64,000 bases of DNA from Maricurvus nonylphenolicus (GCF_042854845.1 NZ_AP031498.1:3100001-3164000), one strand, 5' to 3'; counted from the stretch's first letter, positions 42,538-52,126 are shown. Program-made: numbers and translations. The notes: a model not told the origin generated them from the letters alone.

Positions 42538-43584
42538 TCAACCGTAGCTTTCGCGCATAATCATATCGGCAATCCGCCCTAAGGGCAGGACATGATCTGC
42601 CGCGCCGATATCCACGGCCACGCCTGGCATTCCCCAGACTACACTTGAGGCCTGATCCTGGCACACGGTTGTACACCCGGCCTGCTTCAACTCCAGCAGC
42701 TTGTGCGATCCGTCAGCCCCCATTCCCGTCAGCATAACCGCCATGGCATTCTTTCTCGCCACATTCATCACAGAATCAAACAGCACTTCAACTGAAGGCT
42801 TGTGACGATTTACATTAGGACCATCATCAAGCACACAACTGTAACCATAGGACGAACGGGCTATTTTAAGATGCTTATCCCCTGGTGCCAGATAAGCACA
42901 ACCGGCTTGAATAGGCTGACCGTCCTTAGCCTCACAGACTTCAATGGCAGCGTTGTTATTCAATCGTTCAGCAAAAGATGTACTGAAAGCAGCCGGGATA
43001 TGCTGCGCAATAACAATAGGCGGACACTGCTTCGGCAAGCCCATCAAGACATCCTTGATTGCCTCTGTTCCTCCCGTAGATGCACCAATGGAGCAGATAA
43101 AATTTCGTTTTAACTGTTTACCTGACGCCACCCTGGCCGTTGTATGCTCCTTGGTTTTACCTATGTCCAGGGCCTGTATGTTCGCACCAGCAGCGCAGCA
43201 CACTTTACTGATAATGACATCCCGATATTGGGATAACCCCGCGGCCCCCTGATCCTTGGGCTTAGGCATAAAATCCACAGCACCAATAGCTAGAGCTTCC
43301 AATGTTTCCGGGGCTCCGGCGTGGGTTAATGTGGAAATCATCACAACCGGCATGGGTCGCAAGCGCATAAGATTCTTAAGGAAGGCAATGCCATTCATCT
43401 TCGGCATCTCGATATCAAGAGTCAGAACATCTGGCCTTAATTGTTTTATCAGTTCCCGGGCTTCAAAGGGATCATGGGCAGCCCCCACGACAGTTAGACG
43501 CGGGTCGGAATTCAAAATCTCAGTCAAAAGACTGCGAACCAGTGCCGAGTCATCCACAATGAGTACTTTCACAGGAGTCGCCAT
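42538..43584 (-). CDS. cheB: Protein-glutamate methylesterase CheB (second cluster)
   Basis: A 348-residue CheB with a receiver (Asp in VLTLDIEMPKMNG) and a methylesterase domain. The triad segments are GASTGGTE (Ser), VIAQHIPAAF (His) and TGMGADG (Asp). It is clearly different from the CheB at 19852 in sequence. The start overlaps the cheD stop by one base (TAATG). It ends the second chemotaxis cluster and would demethylate or deamidate its chemoreceptor together with CheD. Confidence 0.95.
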   Translation of the reverse strand: MATPVKVLIVDDSALVRSLLTEILNSDPRLTVVGAAHDPFEARELIKQLRPDVLTLDIEMPKMNGIAFLKNLMRLRPMPVVMISTLTHAGAPETLEALAIGAVDFMPKPKDQGAAGLSQYRDVIISKVCCAAGANIQALDIGKTKEHTTARVASGKQLKRNFICSIGASTGGTEAIKDVLMGLPKQCPPIVIAQHIPAAFSTSFAERLNNNAAIEVCEAKDGQPIQAGCAYLAPGDKHLKIARSSYGYSCVLDDGPNVNRHKPSVEVLFDSVMNVARKNAMAVMLTGMGADGSHKLLELKQAGCTTVCQDQASSVVWGMPGVAVDIGAADHVLPLGRIADMIMRESYG

Positions 43585-44219
43585 TAGAACAGCTCCACAT
43601 CGCCGCCCGCAGGCTTAACTTCAATACTGCGACTGTACTCACGCTCACGACGTTCAACGGTGTCATTATGGACAGATTTAAGCTTACGCATTTTCACCGC
43701 GCCGGTATCGGGAAAATACAATACCTTACGGGGGTATGGACCACCGACATCCTGAGCAACGACAGATAAACCTTCTTCCTCGAGGTAGCTAAGCGCAAAT
43801 TCAATATTATTCTTTCCAACGTCAGTCATATTTGCCAGTACTTGACCACCACCAAAAAGCTTTACCTCCAGATTTCGACGGCTTCCGCCTTGCGACAAAA
43901 TGGCATTGATCAAATATTCCATGGCCCAGTTACCATAACGAGAGGCAGCACTGACTTTGTTTCCCCAGCGATCGGCATCATCCTCTTTAAACGGCAGCAT
44001 AAAGTGATTCATGCCGCCAATGCCTAATATTTTATCGCGAATACAGGCTGCAATGCAGGAGCCCAATACAGTAACAATCATTTCCCCTTGATCACTGACA
44101 TAAAACTCACCGGGCAGAATCTTCGCTGCGGCAAGATTCATTCGCTTATCCCAATAGCGGTTGACCTGCTCAAACCCCGGCAGAGGCTGAGGCAGTTTTG
44201 GATTTACTGCACGAACCAA
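43584..44219 (-). CDS. cheD: Chemoreceptor glutamine deamidase CheD
   Basis: A 211-residue CheD. The catalytic cysteine is in TVLGSCIAACIRD and the histidine in GGMNHFMLP; GGGQVLANMTDVGKNNIEFALSYL is also typical. The N-terminal PLPGFEQVNRYWDKRMNLAAAKILPGEFYVS is conserved in the proteobacterial group, which supports the TTG start at 44219 (GAGG about eight bases upstream) over the internal ATG. It lies 10 bases after cheR. Confidence 0.93.
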   Translation of the reverse strand: MVRAVNPKLPQPLPGFEQVNRYWDKRMNLAAAKILPGEFYVSDQGEMIVTVLGSCIAACIRDKILGIGGMNHFMLPFKEDDADRWGNKVSAASRYGNWAMEYLINAILSQGGSRRNLEVKLFGGGQVLANMTDVGKNNIEFALSYLEEEGLSVVAQDVGGPYPRKVLYFPDTGAVKMRKLKSVHNDTVERREREYSRSIEVKPAGGDVELF

Positions 44220-44229
44220 ACCCAGATCC

Positions 44230-45075
44230 TCATCTTATTTTCTGATAAATGGTTTTACCCAAGGAGCGGAATCGATCTGATACTTTATGCAAGGTTTCCG
44301 AATGGCCAATAAATAGATAACCATTAGGCTTCAAAATATCTGCATAGCGATCAAAAAGTACTTTCTGGGTTTCTTTATCAAAATAAATCACAACATTCCG
44401 GCAAAAAATAAAGTCAAAAGTCCCCTTCATAGGCCAATTGTGCAGTAAATTAAGTTGTTTGAACGTAATCAGATTCTGCAAACTGGATTTGACTTTAACC
44501 TGCTCTCCGGACTTCCCTTTCATAAACCATTTTTGTTGCCGAGTAGTCGATAAATCGGCAATACGATCCGCGCTATAGACGCCCTCCATACTGTGGGCAA
44601 CAACGTTGGAATCTAGATCCGTGGCAAGGAGTTTTATATCCCATCCTGACGGCGGCATAATTTCTCGTATCACCATCGCAATGGAATAAGGCTCTTCTCC
44701 AGTCGAGCAGCCCGCCGACCAACCGCGAACTCGACGAGTTTGCCCTTGACGTTTGAGGTCGGCAAACACCTTATTCGCCAGAAATTCAAAATGATGAGGT
44801 TCACGAAAGAACGACGTTAAGTTAGTCGTTATAGCATTGACAAACTCATGTATTTCAGGGCCTTCTTGCCCCTCAATTAAAGCGCAATATTGATCAAATG
44901 ATTGTAATTTTAAAGCACGAATTCGCCGCGCCAGGCGACTGTATATCATGTTGCGCTTATGATCTCCGAGCTTAATACCTGTGATGTGATAGGCCACATC
45001 GGCAATCAACTCGAAATTCCGATTGCTCATCGGAAATTCCCGATCCAAGTGATTATTGGAAGTCTCGTTGCGCAC
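44230..45075 (-). CDS. cheR: Chemotaxis protein methyltransferase CheR
   Basis: A 281-residue SAM-dependent methyltransferase that methylates chemoreceptor glutamates. Blocks seen: GIKLGDHKRNMIYSRLARRIRAL, TNLTSFFREPHHFEFLANKVF, VRGWSAGCSTGEEPYSIAMVIRE (SAM pocket), LLATDLDSNVVAHS and FDFIFCRNVVIYFDKETQKVLF. The start is a GTG with AGGAG six bases upstream; MSNRNFELIAD 15 codons in is an alternative. The receptor gene immediately upstream ends in a tether pentapeptide suited to CheR binding. It is the only CheR in the window. Confidence 0.95.
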   Translation of the reverse strand: MRNETSNNHLDREFPMSNRNFELIADVAYHITGIKLGDHKRNMIYSRLARRIRALKLQSFDQYCALIEGQEGPEIHEFVNAITTNLTSFFREPHHFEFLANKVFADLKRQGQTRRVRGWSAGCSTGEEPYSIAMVIREIMPPSGWDIKLLATDLDSNVVAHSMEGVYSADRIADLSTTRQQKWFMKGKSGEQVKVKSSLQNLITFKQLNLLHNWPMKGTFDFIFCRNVVIYFDKETQKVLFDRYADILKPNGYLFIGHSETLHKVSDRFRSLGKTIYQKIR

Positions 45076-45157
45076 CTGTGCTCCTAGAGTATTTCACAAG
45101 ACAGAGATGTCTTCGTCCTTAATAAATTGTAAGGGGGCTTTCGCCCCCTTACACCTC

Positions 45158-48100
45158 CTAGAATTCCTCCCATTCATCATCAGATGCAGGCCCCTTAGCA
45201 CCTACACTTTTTGAAACAGAGGCTGAAGACGACGGAGAAGCTCCCCCCGAGACAACATGTAGCGATCGAGTATGAGTCTGTGGTTGCGCAGAACCACCGG
45301 CATCGGTATTAAAGAAGTCCATCATGACATTCATATTGCGAGCCTGCTCGGCCATAGCCTCACCGGCCGCAGAAGCTTCTTCTACCAGAGCGGCGTTTTG
45401 CTGCGTCATTTCGTCCATTTGACTGACTGCAGTATTCACTTGCTCAATACCAGAAGTCTGTTCCTGAGCCGCATCACTGATATCACGCATCATATGACTA
45501 ACCTTCTCTACGGCATCAACAATTTCCCTTAAGGTCTCACCTGACTCATTGACCAACTGAGTACCATCTTCTACTTTATGGGTACTGTCGCGGATCAGCT
45601 CTTTAATTTCTTTCGCCGCTGCCGCTGAACGTTGTGCCAGGTTACGAACCTCGCCGGCTACTACCGCAAAACCGCGCCCCTGCTCACCGGCTCTCGCCGC
45701 CTCTACCGCGGCATTCAAGGCCAACAGGTTAGTCTGGAAGGCAATTTCATCAATAACACCGATGATATCCGAGATTTTCTTACTGGAAGTATTAATCTCT
45801 TCCATTGCACTAACTGCACGGCTAACCACCTCACCACCCTCTTGCGCTTTACCTTGCGCATCAGCAGACAGGTTATTAGCCTGCAAGGCATTCTCGGCAC
45901 TTTGTTTCACCGTAGAAGTCATTTCCTCCATACTGGAAGCCGTTTCTTCCAGGGAAGATGCCTGCTCTTCTGTCCGCTGACTTAAATCCGCGTTGCCCTG
46001 GGCAATTTCATTAGCCGCCGAGGTAATTGCAGTTGCGGAGTTTCTGATATTGGTAATGACTTCTGTCAGTTTATCGGCGGTGGTGTTGGCATCATCTTTC
46101 AGCTGCCCAAACGAGCCTTCGTAATCACGGGTAATGCGCTCACTTAAGTCACCACGAGCCATGGCACCCAACATACGCAGTACATCGTTCAAAGCGACTT
46201 CAGTCGTACTCACCAGACTGTTTAGACCTTTACTTAAGTTCTCAAAGAAGCCATCCTTATCTTCCAAGGCAATTTGCTTGGTAAAATCGCCTCCAGCTGC
46301 AGCATCGACCATTTCATCAATTTCTGCTTCAATCGCAACCTCCGCGGTACGGTCATTCCACTCAACTACTGTACCAATACGGTCACCCTCTACCACAATT
46401 GGATTAGCGATCAAGGCAAACGTACGCCCACCGACCACAATCTGGCTACGGTAGGTACTGGTCATGGCCGTAACCATATTGCGCTGATGAGATGGATTTT
46501 TATGGAAAACATCGATATTCGAGCCGACCAGCTTATTACTATCAAATCCAGCTAGTTGCTTGCGAATATCAGATTCGGCGGTGCGCATCATGCCTTGAAC
46601 CGCATCATTCATGTAAATGATATCGAAGTTGTTATCGGCGATCATGACATTAGCGGAGACGTTATCGAGAGCCTGTTTAACCCGAGCATTCTCATTAGAG
46701 ATTCGACGCTCTTCTTCCTCTTTTGCCAAACGTTCAGTTTTATCGTCCCACTCGACCACTGTCCCTAAGCGTTTACCATCAGCATCATATAGCGGTGTAG
46801 CTATCAGCCCAAAGGTCAAGCCAGCTAATTTCAGATCAGTACTATAGGAGTCTCGTAAATCCTTCAACATGCCACGCTGATGCGACGGATTCTTATGGAA
46901 ATCATCAACACAGATACCCATCAATCCCTGCACACTGAAATTAGGCAACTGAGATCTAATGGTACCTTCCCGGTGACTTAACATTTTCTTCACGGCTTCG
47001 TTGAGATAGATAATGTTAAGATCTTCATCAGCCATCATCACGCTGGTATCACAGACATCCAGCGCTTGTTTGATACGCAAATTGGCTGCGGCCTCTTTAC
47101 GTTCGGCTTCTTCTTGCGCTAAACGCTCTGTCTTATCTTCCCACTCAATCACTGTACCTACACGTTCACCATCCAAGTCATACCAGGGGCTGGCGGTCAA
47201 ACCAAAGACAAGACCATTGACTTTTAGGTCCGTTTGATAGGGATTCGATAGTGCAGAAATCATGCTACGCTGATGGGCAGGATTTTTGTGGAATACATCA
47301 GCGCAAGTGCCAATAAGATTGGATACATTGAATGCTGGCAGGACCTCTTTGAGTTCGTTTTCACGGTTCTGCAGCATTTTCTCAACCTGATTATTCATAT
47401 AGGTAATATTCAGGTCATTATCCGCCAGCATGACATTAGCCTGACAAAGCTTAAGTGCATTGGAAATATTGGCGACTTTTTTGTTCTCTTCGTTTTGCAG
47501 TTTCTGCGCGGTAATATCGCTGGCAAACTTGACGACTTTATACGGCTTGCCGTTATCATCCAGAATCGGGTTATAAGACGCAGAAATCCAGATTTCCCGG
47601 CCACCCTTCGCCAAACGCTTATATTCTTGCGCTTCAAATTCGCCGCGATTGAGCTTCTCCCAGAACTGACGATATTCAGTACTCGCCTTGTAATCAGGTT
47701 CGACAAACATACTGTGATGTTGCCCCTGAATTTCACCGAGGCTATACCCCATCGCATTGAGGAAGTTGCTGTTTGCGGTAATGATGGTGCCATCCATATT
47801 GAATTCGATGACAGCCTGCACTTTATCAATCGCTGACGCCTTACCTTTAAGATCGAGAATATCCGTGTCGCCGCTACTACCTTGAGAAAGACTGCCACGC
47901 AAAGACGACTGCAAGTTAGTCAAGGTATAGGCGAGATGACCAATCTCATCTTTGGCTGTCTGGCGAAATTTACCCATCCAGGTTTCTTTGGCAATCGCAT
48001 CGACAACATCGACCGCATCTTGCATCATATCCTTCACATACTGCGATAAATTCATAGCCAGTAACATACCCGGCACGGCCCCTAACAACGCAATGACTAG

Positions 48101-48226
48101 TGGCACTGTCATGGCGCCTTGGGATGTCGATGACTGATAGCCAAGCAGTACCAACAAGGACAGCACGGGCAAACCCGCTGCCAGCTTAATTCTGGCTCCT
48201 ACACTGAGAGATTTTAACGCTTCCAT
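45158..48226 (-). CDS. Methyl-accepting chemotaxis protein with one PAS and three tandem PAS-like repeats
   Basis: A 1022-residue chemoreceptor. Two closely spaced N-terminal membrane helices (about 16-33 and 40-60) are followed by a classical PAS domain (about 135-245), then three repeats (about 252-372, 382-502, 512-630), each with FHKNPxHQR and GTVxEWxDxTE. A HAMP-like region (about 640-735) and the signalling domain (hairpin tip DEIAFQTNLLALNAAVEAARAGEQGRG) follow. It ends in EWEEF, a WxxF tether of the kind that recruits CheR. The sensing region is cytoplasmic. The ATG at 48226 has GAGG before it; a GTG four codons upstream is less likely. Confidence 0.94.
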   Translation of the reverse strand: MEALKSLSVGARIKLAAGLPVLSLLVLLGYQSSTSQGAMTVPLVIALLGAVPGMLLAMNLSQYVKDMMQDAVDVVDAIAKETWMGKFRQTAKDEIGHLAYTLTNLQSSLRGSLSQGSSGDTDILDLKGKASAIDKVQAVIEFNMDGTIITANSNFLNAMGYSLGEIQGQHHSMFVEPDYKASTEYRQFWEKLNRGEFEAQEYKRLAKGGREIWISASYNPILDDNGKPYKVVKFASDITAQKLQNEENKKVANISNALKLCQANVMLADNDLNITYMNNQVEKMLQNRENELKEVLPAFNVSNLIGTCADVFHKNPAHQRSMISALSNPYQTDLKVNGLVFGLTASPWYDLDGERVGTVIEWEDKTERLAQEEAERKEAAANLRIKQALDVCDTSVMMADEDLNIIYLNEAVKKMLSHREGTIRSQLPNFSVQGLMGICVDDFHKNPSHQRGMLKDLRDSYSTDLKLAGLTFGLIATPLYDADGKRLGTVVEWDDKTERLAKEEEERRISNENARVKQALDNVSANVMIADNNFDIIYMNDAVQGMMRTAESDIRKQLAGFDSNKLVGSNIDVFHKNPSHQRNMVTAMTSTYRSQIVVGGRTFALIANPIVVEGDRIGTVVEWNDRTAEVAIEAEIDEMVDAAAGGDFTKQIALEDKDGFFENLSKGLNSLVSTTEVALNDVLRMLGAMARGDLSERITRDYEGSFGQLKDDANTTADKLTEVITNIRNSATAITSAANEIAQGNADLSQRTEEQASSLEETASSMEEMTSTVKQSAENALQANNLSADAQGKAQEGGEVVSRAVSAMEEINTSSKKISDIIGVIDEIAFQTNLLALNAAVEAARAGEQGRGFAVVAGEVRNLAQRSAAAAKEIKELIRDSTHKVEDGTQLVNESGETLREIVDAVEKVSHMMRDISDAAQEQTSGIEQVNTAVSQMDEMTQQNAALVEEASAAGEAMAEQARNMNVMMDFFNTDAGGSAQPQTHTRSLHVVSGGASPSSSASVSKSVGAKGPASDDEWEEF
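46337..47473 (-). repeat. Three tandem ~130-residue PAS-like repeats in the chemoreceptor
   Basis: Residues about 252-372, 382-502 and 512-630 share ANVMLADNDLNITYMN-type openings, FHKNPAHQR / FHKNPSHQR / FHKNPSHQR, and end GTVIEWEDKTERLA or close variants. The copies differ throughout, so this is an old duplication. Confidence 0.9.
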
Positions 48227-48326
48227 CTTTAGCCTCACTCGGTAATTACCGATTTATCGATAAATTCTGTATACAACAATTCCTGAATAATATTTAACCT
48301 ATGCCGATCAACTTGAATTAATCACG

Positions 48327-48887
48327 TCAACTCTCCTCAGACTCAATTAACTGCTGAGTAACTTCTGCCAGGTTCGGAATTTCATCCATATTCAGTAGAC
48401 GGCTGATTTCAAGTAAAATAACCATTTTCTCATTCACAGAAACCAGGCCGCGGATATAATCTGTATTAACAGAGTCACCTAAATCAGGCGCCGTTTTCAT
48501 ATCTTTATCTGACAGGTTGTATACGTCCGAAACGGCATCGACAATAATGCCCATAATTCGGCTGCCATTATCAGTGGCCACTTTCAATACAATCACCACA
48601 GTCACCGCGGTATATTCGATTGCATCCAAGCCAAAACACTGACGTAAATCTATCAAGGGAACAATTGTGCCCCGCAAATTGATAACACCCTTTATTTTGG
48701 CTGGTGCATTGGGGATTGGTGTTGCAGACTCCCAACCCCGAATTTCCTGAACACAAAGAATATCTACGCCGTATTCTTCACCTGCCATGATAAATGTCAG
48801 GTATTGTTCTCCATCATCTGTAGAAGTCTCGGTTGACTCCGCTACTGCCAATCCTTCTACCGCTGCTTCTGCACCTACCGCTTGCAT
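48327..48887 (-). CDS. cheW: Chemotaxis coupling protein CheW (second cluster)
   Basis: A 186-residue CheW protein. Blocks: YLTFIMAGEEYGVDILCVQEIRGWESATPIPNAPAKIKGVINLRGTIVPLIDLRQCFGL and MGIIVDAVSDVYNLSDKDMK. About 20 extra residues precede the CheW fold. The ATG at 48887 has GGAGG five bases upstream; a TTG four codons earlier is rejected. It lies between cheA and the receptor gene. Confidence 0.94.
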   Translation of the reverse strand: MQAVGAEAAVEGLAVAESTETSTDDGEQYLTFIMAGEEYGVDILCVQEIRGWESATPIPNAPAKIKGVINLRGTIVPLIDLRQCFGLDAIEYTAVTVVIVLKVATDNGSRIMGIIVDAVSDVYNLSDKDMKTAPDLGDSVNTDYIRGLVSVNEKMVILLEISRLLNMDEIPNLAEVTQQLIESEES

Positions 48888-48907
48888 GTGTTCCTCCAAT
48901 AGACAGG

Positions 48908-51373
48908 TTAACCTGCTTGAGCCATGGTTATTTGACTGGTAGCCAGCTCTTGAGCGAGCGGCACCATTGTATTGATGGCCTGGTGGTTAACACCGGCCAG
49001 CTTGACCAATCCAACAATATCGAGAATAAGAGCAACTGTGCCATCGCCAAGAATCGTAGCACCGGACACGCCCTCTACACGCTGATAGTTATGCTCCAGG
49101 CTTTTAATGACCACCTGTTGCTGAGCTAACAACTCATCCACCACAATGCCCACTTTTTCACCATCACATTCAACGACAACCAATAGGGAATCTTCTACGG
49201 CATCGTTTTCTGGCACAATATTAAAAATATCGAACAGGCGGATTATTGGGACATACTCATTACGCAGTTGAAATACATCACACCCACCTGCTACACGATT
49301 CACCAATTCCGGTTTGGTTTGTAAAGATTCAACAATGGATACCAGCGGGAAGATATAAGTATGAGTGCCTACGCGTACCAGTTGGCCATCGAGAATAGCC
49401 AGGGTTAAAGGAAGACGTATGGTAATACGGGATCCTTCACCGGGTTTGGAGGTAATTTCAACGGTACCATTCAGCTCTTGTATGTTACGTTTTACAACGT
49501 CCATACCGACGCCGCGCCCAGACACATCACTGACTTCTGCTGCGGTTGAAAAGCCCGGTGCAAAGATTAAATCGTATATCTGTTCATCGCTAAGATGAGA
49601 GGCATCTTTTTCAGTGATAACATCTTTCTCAACGGCTTTTGCGAGAATTTTCTCGCGGTTAAGGCCGCGTCCGTCATCCTCAATTTCGATAACAACGTTT
49701 CCACCCTGATGGTAGGCATTTAATATGATCGTGCCAAAACCATCTTTACCGGCCTGTTGCCGCTCTTCGGGTAATTCAATGCCATGATCCACGGCATTAC
49801 GCACCAGGTGAACCAGGGGATCACCGATTTTTTCCATAACGGTTTTATCGAGTTCAGTCTGCTCGCCACGCAGCTCCAATTCAATTTCCTTATCCAGCCG
49901 CCGACTCAGATCGCGAACCATGCGCGGGAAACGACTAAACGCAAAGCTGATTGGCAGCATACGAATGCGCATAACGCTTTCCTGTAACTCACGGGTATTC
50001 TGTTCCAGCTGACCGAGTCCTTCCATGAGTTTGGGCAACCTATTAACATCAAAGTCGGTGCCCAACTGACCTAACATGGATTGCGTAATTACCAGCTCCC
50101 CAACCATATTAATCAGATTATCAATCTTATCGATACCAACACGAATAGAGCTTGAATCTTTGGCTGCTGCTTTCGCTGCTGCCTTGGGTTTAGCGGCAAC
50201 TTTAGATACTGATGTGCTATCGGCTGAGTTCTCTGTAACCGCAGTCTTATTATTACTATCACCTGCGGGAGTTTCTGCAATTGATTGTTGCTGATTGGCA
50301 GCGGAGGTTTCTGTATCAACCAAGCCGAGAGGCTCAACCCGAATAAGCGACTCATCGGCAACCCACTCAAATACTTCATCGATTGCTGATTTTTCAATAT
50401 TACCTTTGATCGTGAGATGCCATGCTAGAGCACAGGATTCAGGATTAAGATTCCCCCAACCCGGCAAGTGTTCAAGATCACAGGAAACTTGCAATTCACC
50501 CAATTCCTGTAATTCACGAAATAGTCTTAATGGCTCATTACCGGTACGTAAAATATCCGCATCAGGCTGAAAGTAGATACTCCAACCTGCTGATTTAAAT
50601 TCTCGTTCAGACATTAGAATGTCAATATCAGCTTCATCGTCGACCCATTCAAAAACTTCTTCAATGGCCTGCCGCGAAACCTTATCGTGAATGGTCAACT
50701 GCCAACCCAGATAGCATTGCTCCGGATTTAGGCTGTCAAAGCTGGGGATATCATTAAGTAAAGGACTAACCTCAAACTGACCGGGCTCACTCAGCAACTC
50801 AGCCAATTCCCTGAACATGCGTAGAGGTTCATTTCCCGTTCTCAGCATATCCCTATGGGGTTTGAAAAAGATTGTCCAGGGCCCCTCAGCTTCAGCAGTT
50901 GATGTAGAGACTTGAGACGCTTCAACCGGGGCGACGGGTTGTGAGTCTGTAGAGGCTGCTGCGGCCTCAGACTTAGCAACCGGTTCGCCAGCCAAGATGC
51001 TTTCAAAAGCAGCTTTAAGAACATCTGCCTGAGTGGCATCTGGTTCTTCCTGATTTTGCAGTGCTGTCAGCAGTGCCCGCAGGCAATCGACCGACTGCAG
51101 AAACAGATCCACATCGTCCTGGCTGATACCCCGTTTCTCGGCACGAATTTCATCCAGTAATGTTTCCAAAACATGGGTAAATTCCGCGACGATTGAAAAA
51201 CCAAACGTGGCGCTGCCTCCTTTGATAGAGTGCGCGGCTCGAAAAATAGAGTTTATGGTTTCGGCATCCGGTGCCAAAGGATCCAACTCCATTAACGAGC
51301 TTTCCATTTCATCAAGTCCCTCAAAGCTTTCCTCAAAGAAGACCTGATGAAATTGAGAGAGATCGATGCTCAT
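48908..51373 (-). CDS. cheA: Chemotaxis histidine kinase CheA (second cluster) with duplicated internal domain
   Basis: An 821-residue kinase. P1/Hpt has His48 in FRAAHSIKGGSATFG. Between P1 and P3 are two copies of a ~85-residue domain (164-252 and 262-347), each opening W-x-I-x-F-x-P and carrying RTGNEPLRxFREL, a Leu-x-P-x-W/Trp-rich middle and AIxEVFEWV. P3 begins about 410, P4 has HLVRNAVDHGIE, DDGRGLN and GRGVGMD, and P5 is CheW-like. There is no obvious P2. The gene lies between cheY and cheW, with no LID-like repeats, so it probably forms an array separate from that of the first CheA. Confidence 0.95.
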   Translation of the reverse strand: MSIDLSQFHQVFFEESFEGLDEMESSLMELDPLAPDAETINSIFRAAHSIKGGSATFGFSIVAEFTHVLETLLDEIRAEKRGISQDDVDLFLQSVDCLRALLTALQNQEEPDATQADVLKAAFESILAGEPVAKSEAAAASTDSQPVAPVEASQVSTSTAEAEGPWTIFFKPHRDMLRTGNEPLRMFRELAELLSEPGQFEVSPLLNDIPSFDSLNPEQCYLGWQLTIHDKVSRQAIEEVFEWVDDEADIDILMSEREFKSAGWSIYFQPDADILRTGNEPLRLFRELQELGELQVSCDLEHLPGWGNLNPESCALAWHLTIKGNIEKSAIDEVFEWVADESLIRVEPLGLVDTETSAANQQQSIAETPAGDSNNKTAVTENSADSTSVSKVAAKPKAAAKAAAKDSSSIRVGIDKIDNLINMVGELVITQSMLGQLGTDFDVNRLPKLMEGLGQLEQNTRELQESVMRIRMLPISFAFSRFPRMVRDLSRRLDKEIELELRGEQTELDKTVMEKIGDPLVHLVRNAVDHGIELPEERQQAGKDGFGTIILNAYHQGGNVVIEIEDDGRGLNREKILAKAVEKDVITEKDASHLSDEQIYDLIFAPGFSTAAEVSDVSGRGVGMDVVKRNIQELNGTVEITSKPGEGSRITIRLPLTLAILDGQLVRVGTHTYIFPLVSIVESLQTKPELVNRVAGGCDVFQLRNEYVPIIRLFDIFNIVPENDAVEDSLLVVVECDGEKVGIVVDELLAQQQVVIKSLEHNYQRVEGVSGATILGDGTVALILDIVGLVKLAGVNHQAINTMVPLAQELATSQITMAQAG
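50333..50884 (-). repeat. Duplicated ~85-residue domain in the second CheA
   Basis: Residues 164-252 (GPWTIFFKPHRDMLRTGNEP...) and 262-347 (AGWSIYFQPDADILRTGNEP...) are clearly homologous, sharing LRTGNEPLR, FREL, LNPExC, W-LTI and EVFEWV. The copies differ at many positions. Confidence 0.9.
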
Positions 51374-51378
51374 GGCTG

Positions 51379-51738
51379 TTACAACACCTTCTTGATAGTG
51401 GCCAGTAATTGGTCTGGGTTAAATGGCTTAACGATCCAGCCGGTAGCACCAGCTGCTTTACCCTGGCTTTTTTTATCCATACTGGACTCAGTGGTCAGCA
51501 TTAATATCGGGACAAATTTATAGGGCGCCAGCTTCCTTAATTCAGAGATTAAAGAGATGCCATCCATATTGGGCATATTGACATCGGAGATGACTAGATC
51601 TACGGCTCCTTTTTGGGCAATCCCCAGGGCTTCCACGCCATCGGAGGCCTCGACAACATCGTGCCCCGCCCCTTTTAAAGTAAATGACACCATTTGACGC
51701 ATTGATGCAGAGTCATCCACGGCGAGAATCTTTGCCAT
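51379..51738 (-). CDS. cheY: Chemotaxis response regulator CheY (second cluster)
   Basis: A 119-residue stand-alone receiver. Asp-Asp in AVDDSASMR, phospho-acceptor Asp in LVISDVNMPNMDG, Thr in LTTESS, and Lys in IVKPF are present. GGAG lies nine bases before the ATG. It is five bases before cheA. It may act on the motor, or as a phosphate sink or another output; the sequence does not decide. Confidence 0.94.
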   Translation of the reverse strand: MAKILAVDDSASMRQMVSFTLKGAGHDVVEASDGVEALGIAQKGAVDLVISDVNMPNMDGISLISELRKLAPYKFVPILMLTTESSMDKKSQGKAAGATGWIVKPFNPDQLLATIKKVL

Positions 51739-51847
51739 AAGTACATTCTCCAGTTTCTATTAATTAAATCTTCTAATTAAATTTTCGAACCTAACTCTCT
51801 GTTACAAACAAACTATTACAAACGAACTGTTACATCCCAAATTCATT

Positions 51848-52126
51848 TCAGCTCAACAACAGATGCTCTTTGAGACCCAACTGGTCCGCGGCATCAACAA
51901 TCACTGAGGGAGTAGAAGCCCAGGAGCACGCAGCCCCATGGTTTTTCAGGGTGTTAATAAAGACGTATAACAACTGTAAACCCGCCGTGTCTGCGCGAGT
52001 TACCGCTGCGGGATTGAAGACAACATCAGTGCTCCCCGAAGCATGGGGCTCAAGCTGTTCATGTAGCGACTCGGCAGTCGCAATGGTTAGATTCTCGGGC
52101 AAGTCCACGACAATGGGGTCAGCCAC
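51848..52126 (-). CDS. STAS-domain protein of the second chemotaxis cluster
   Basis: A 92-residue STAS-like protein opening MADPIVVDLPENLTIATAESL. At the usual phospho-site the motif reads VTRADTAGLQLLYVF, with Thr in place of the Ser of classical anti-anti-sigma proteins. STAS genes of this type commonly head chemotaxis clusters. Its partner is unknown. A sigma-28-like promoter lies about 80 bases upstream, making it the first gene of the STAS-cheY-cheA-cheW-MCP-cheR-cheD-cheB operon. Confidence 0.82.
   Translation of the reverse strand: MADPIVVDLPENLTIATAESLHEQLEPHASGSTDVVFNPAAVTRADTAGLQLLYVFINTLKNHGAACSWASTPSVIVDAADQLGLKEHLLLS

Noticed and set aside
42277..42582. 101-codon plus-strand open frame in the STAS/cheB gap
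   Set aside because: No recognisable domain or ribosome site; it runs into the 3' end of cheB on the opposite strand.
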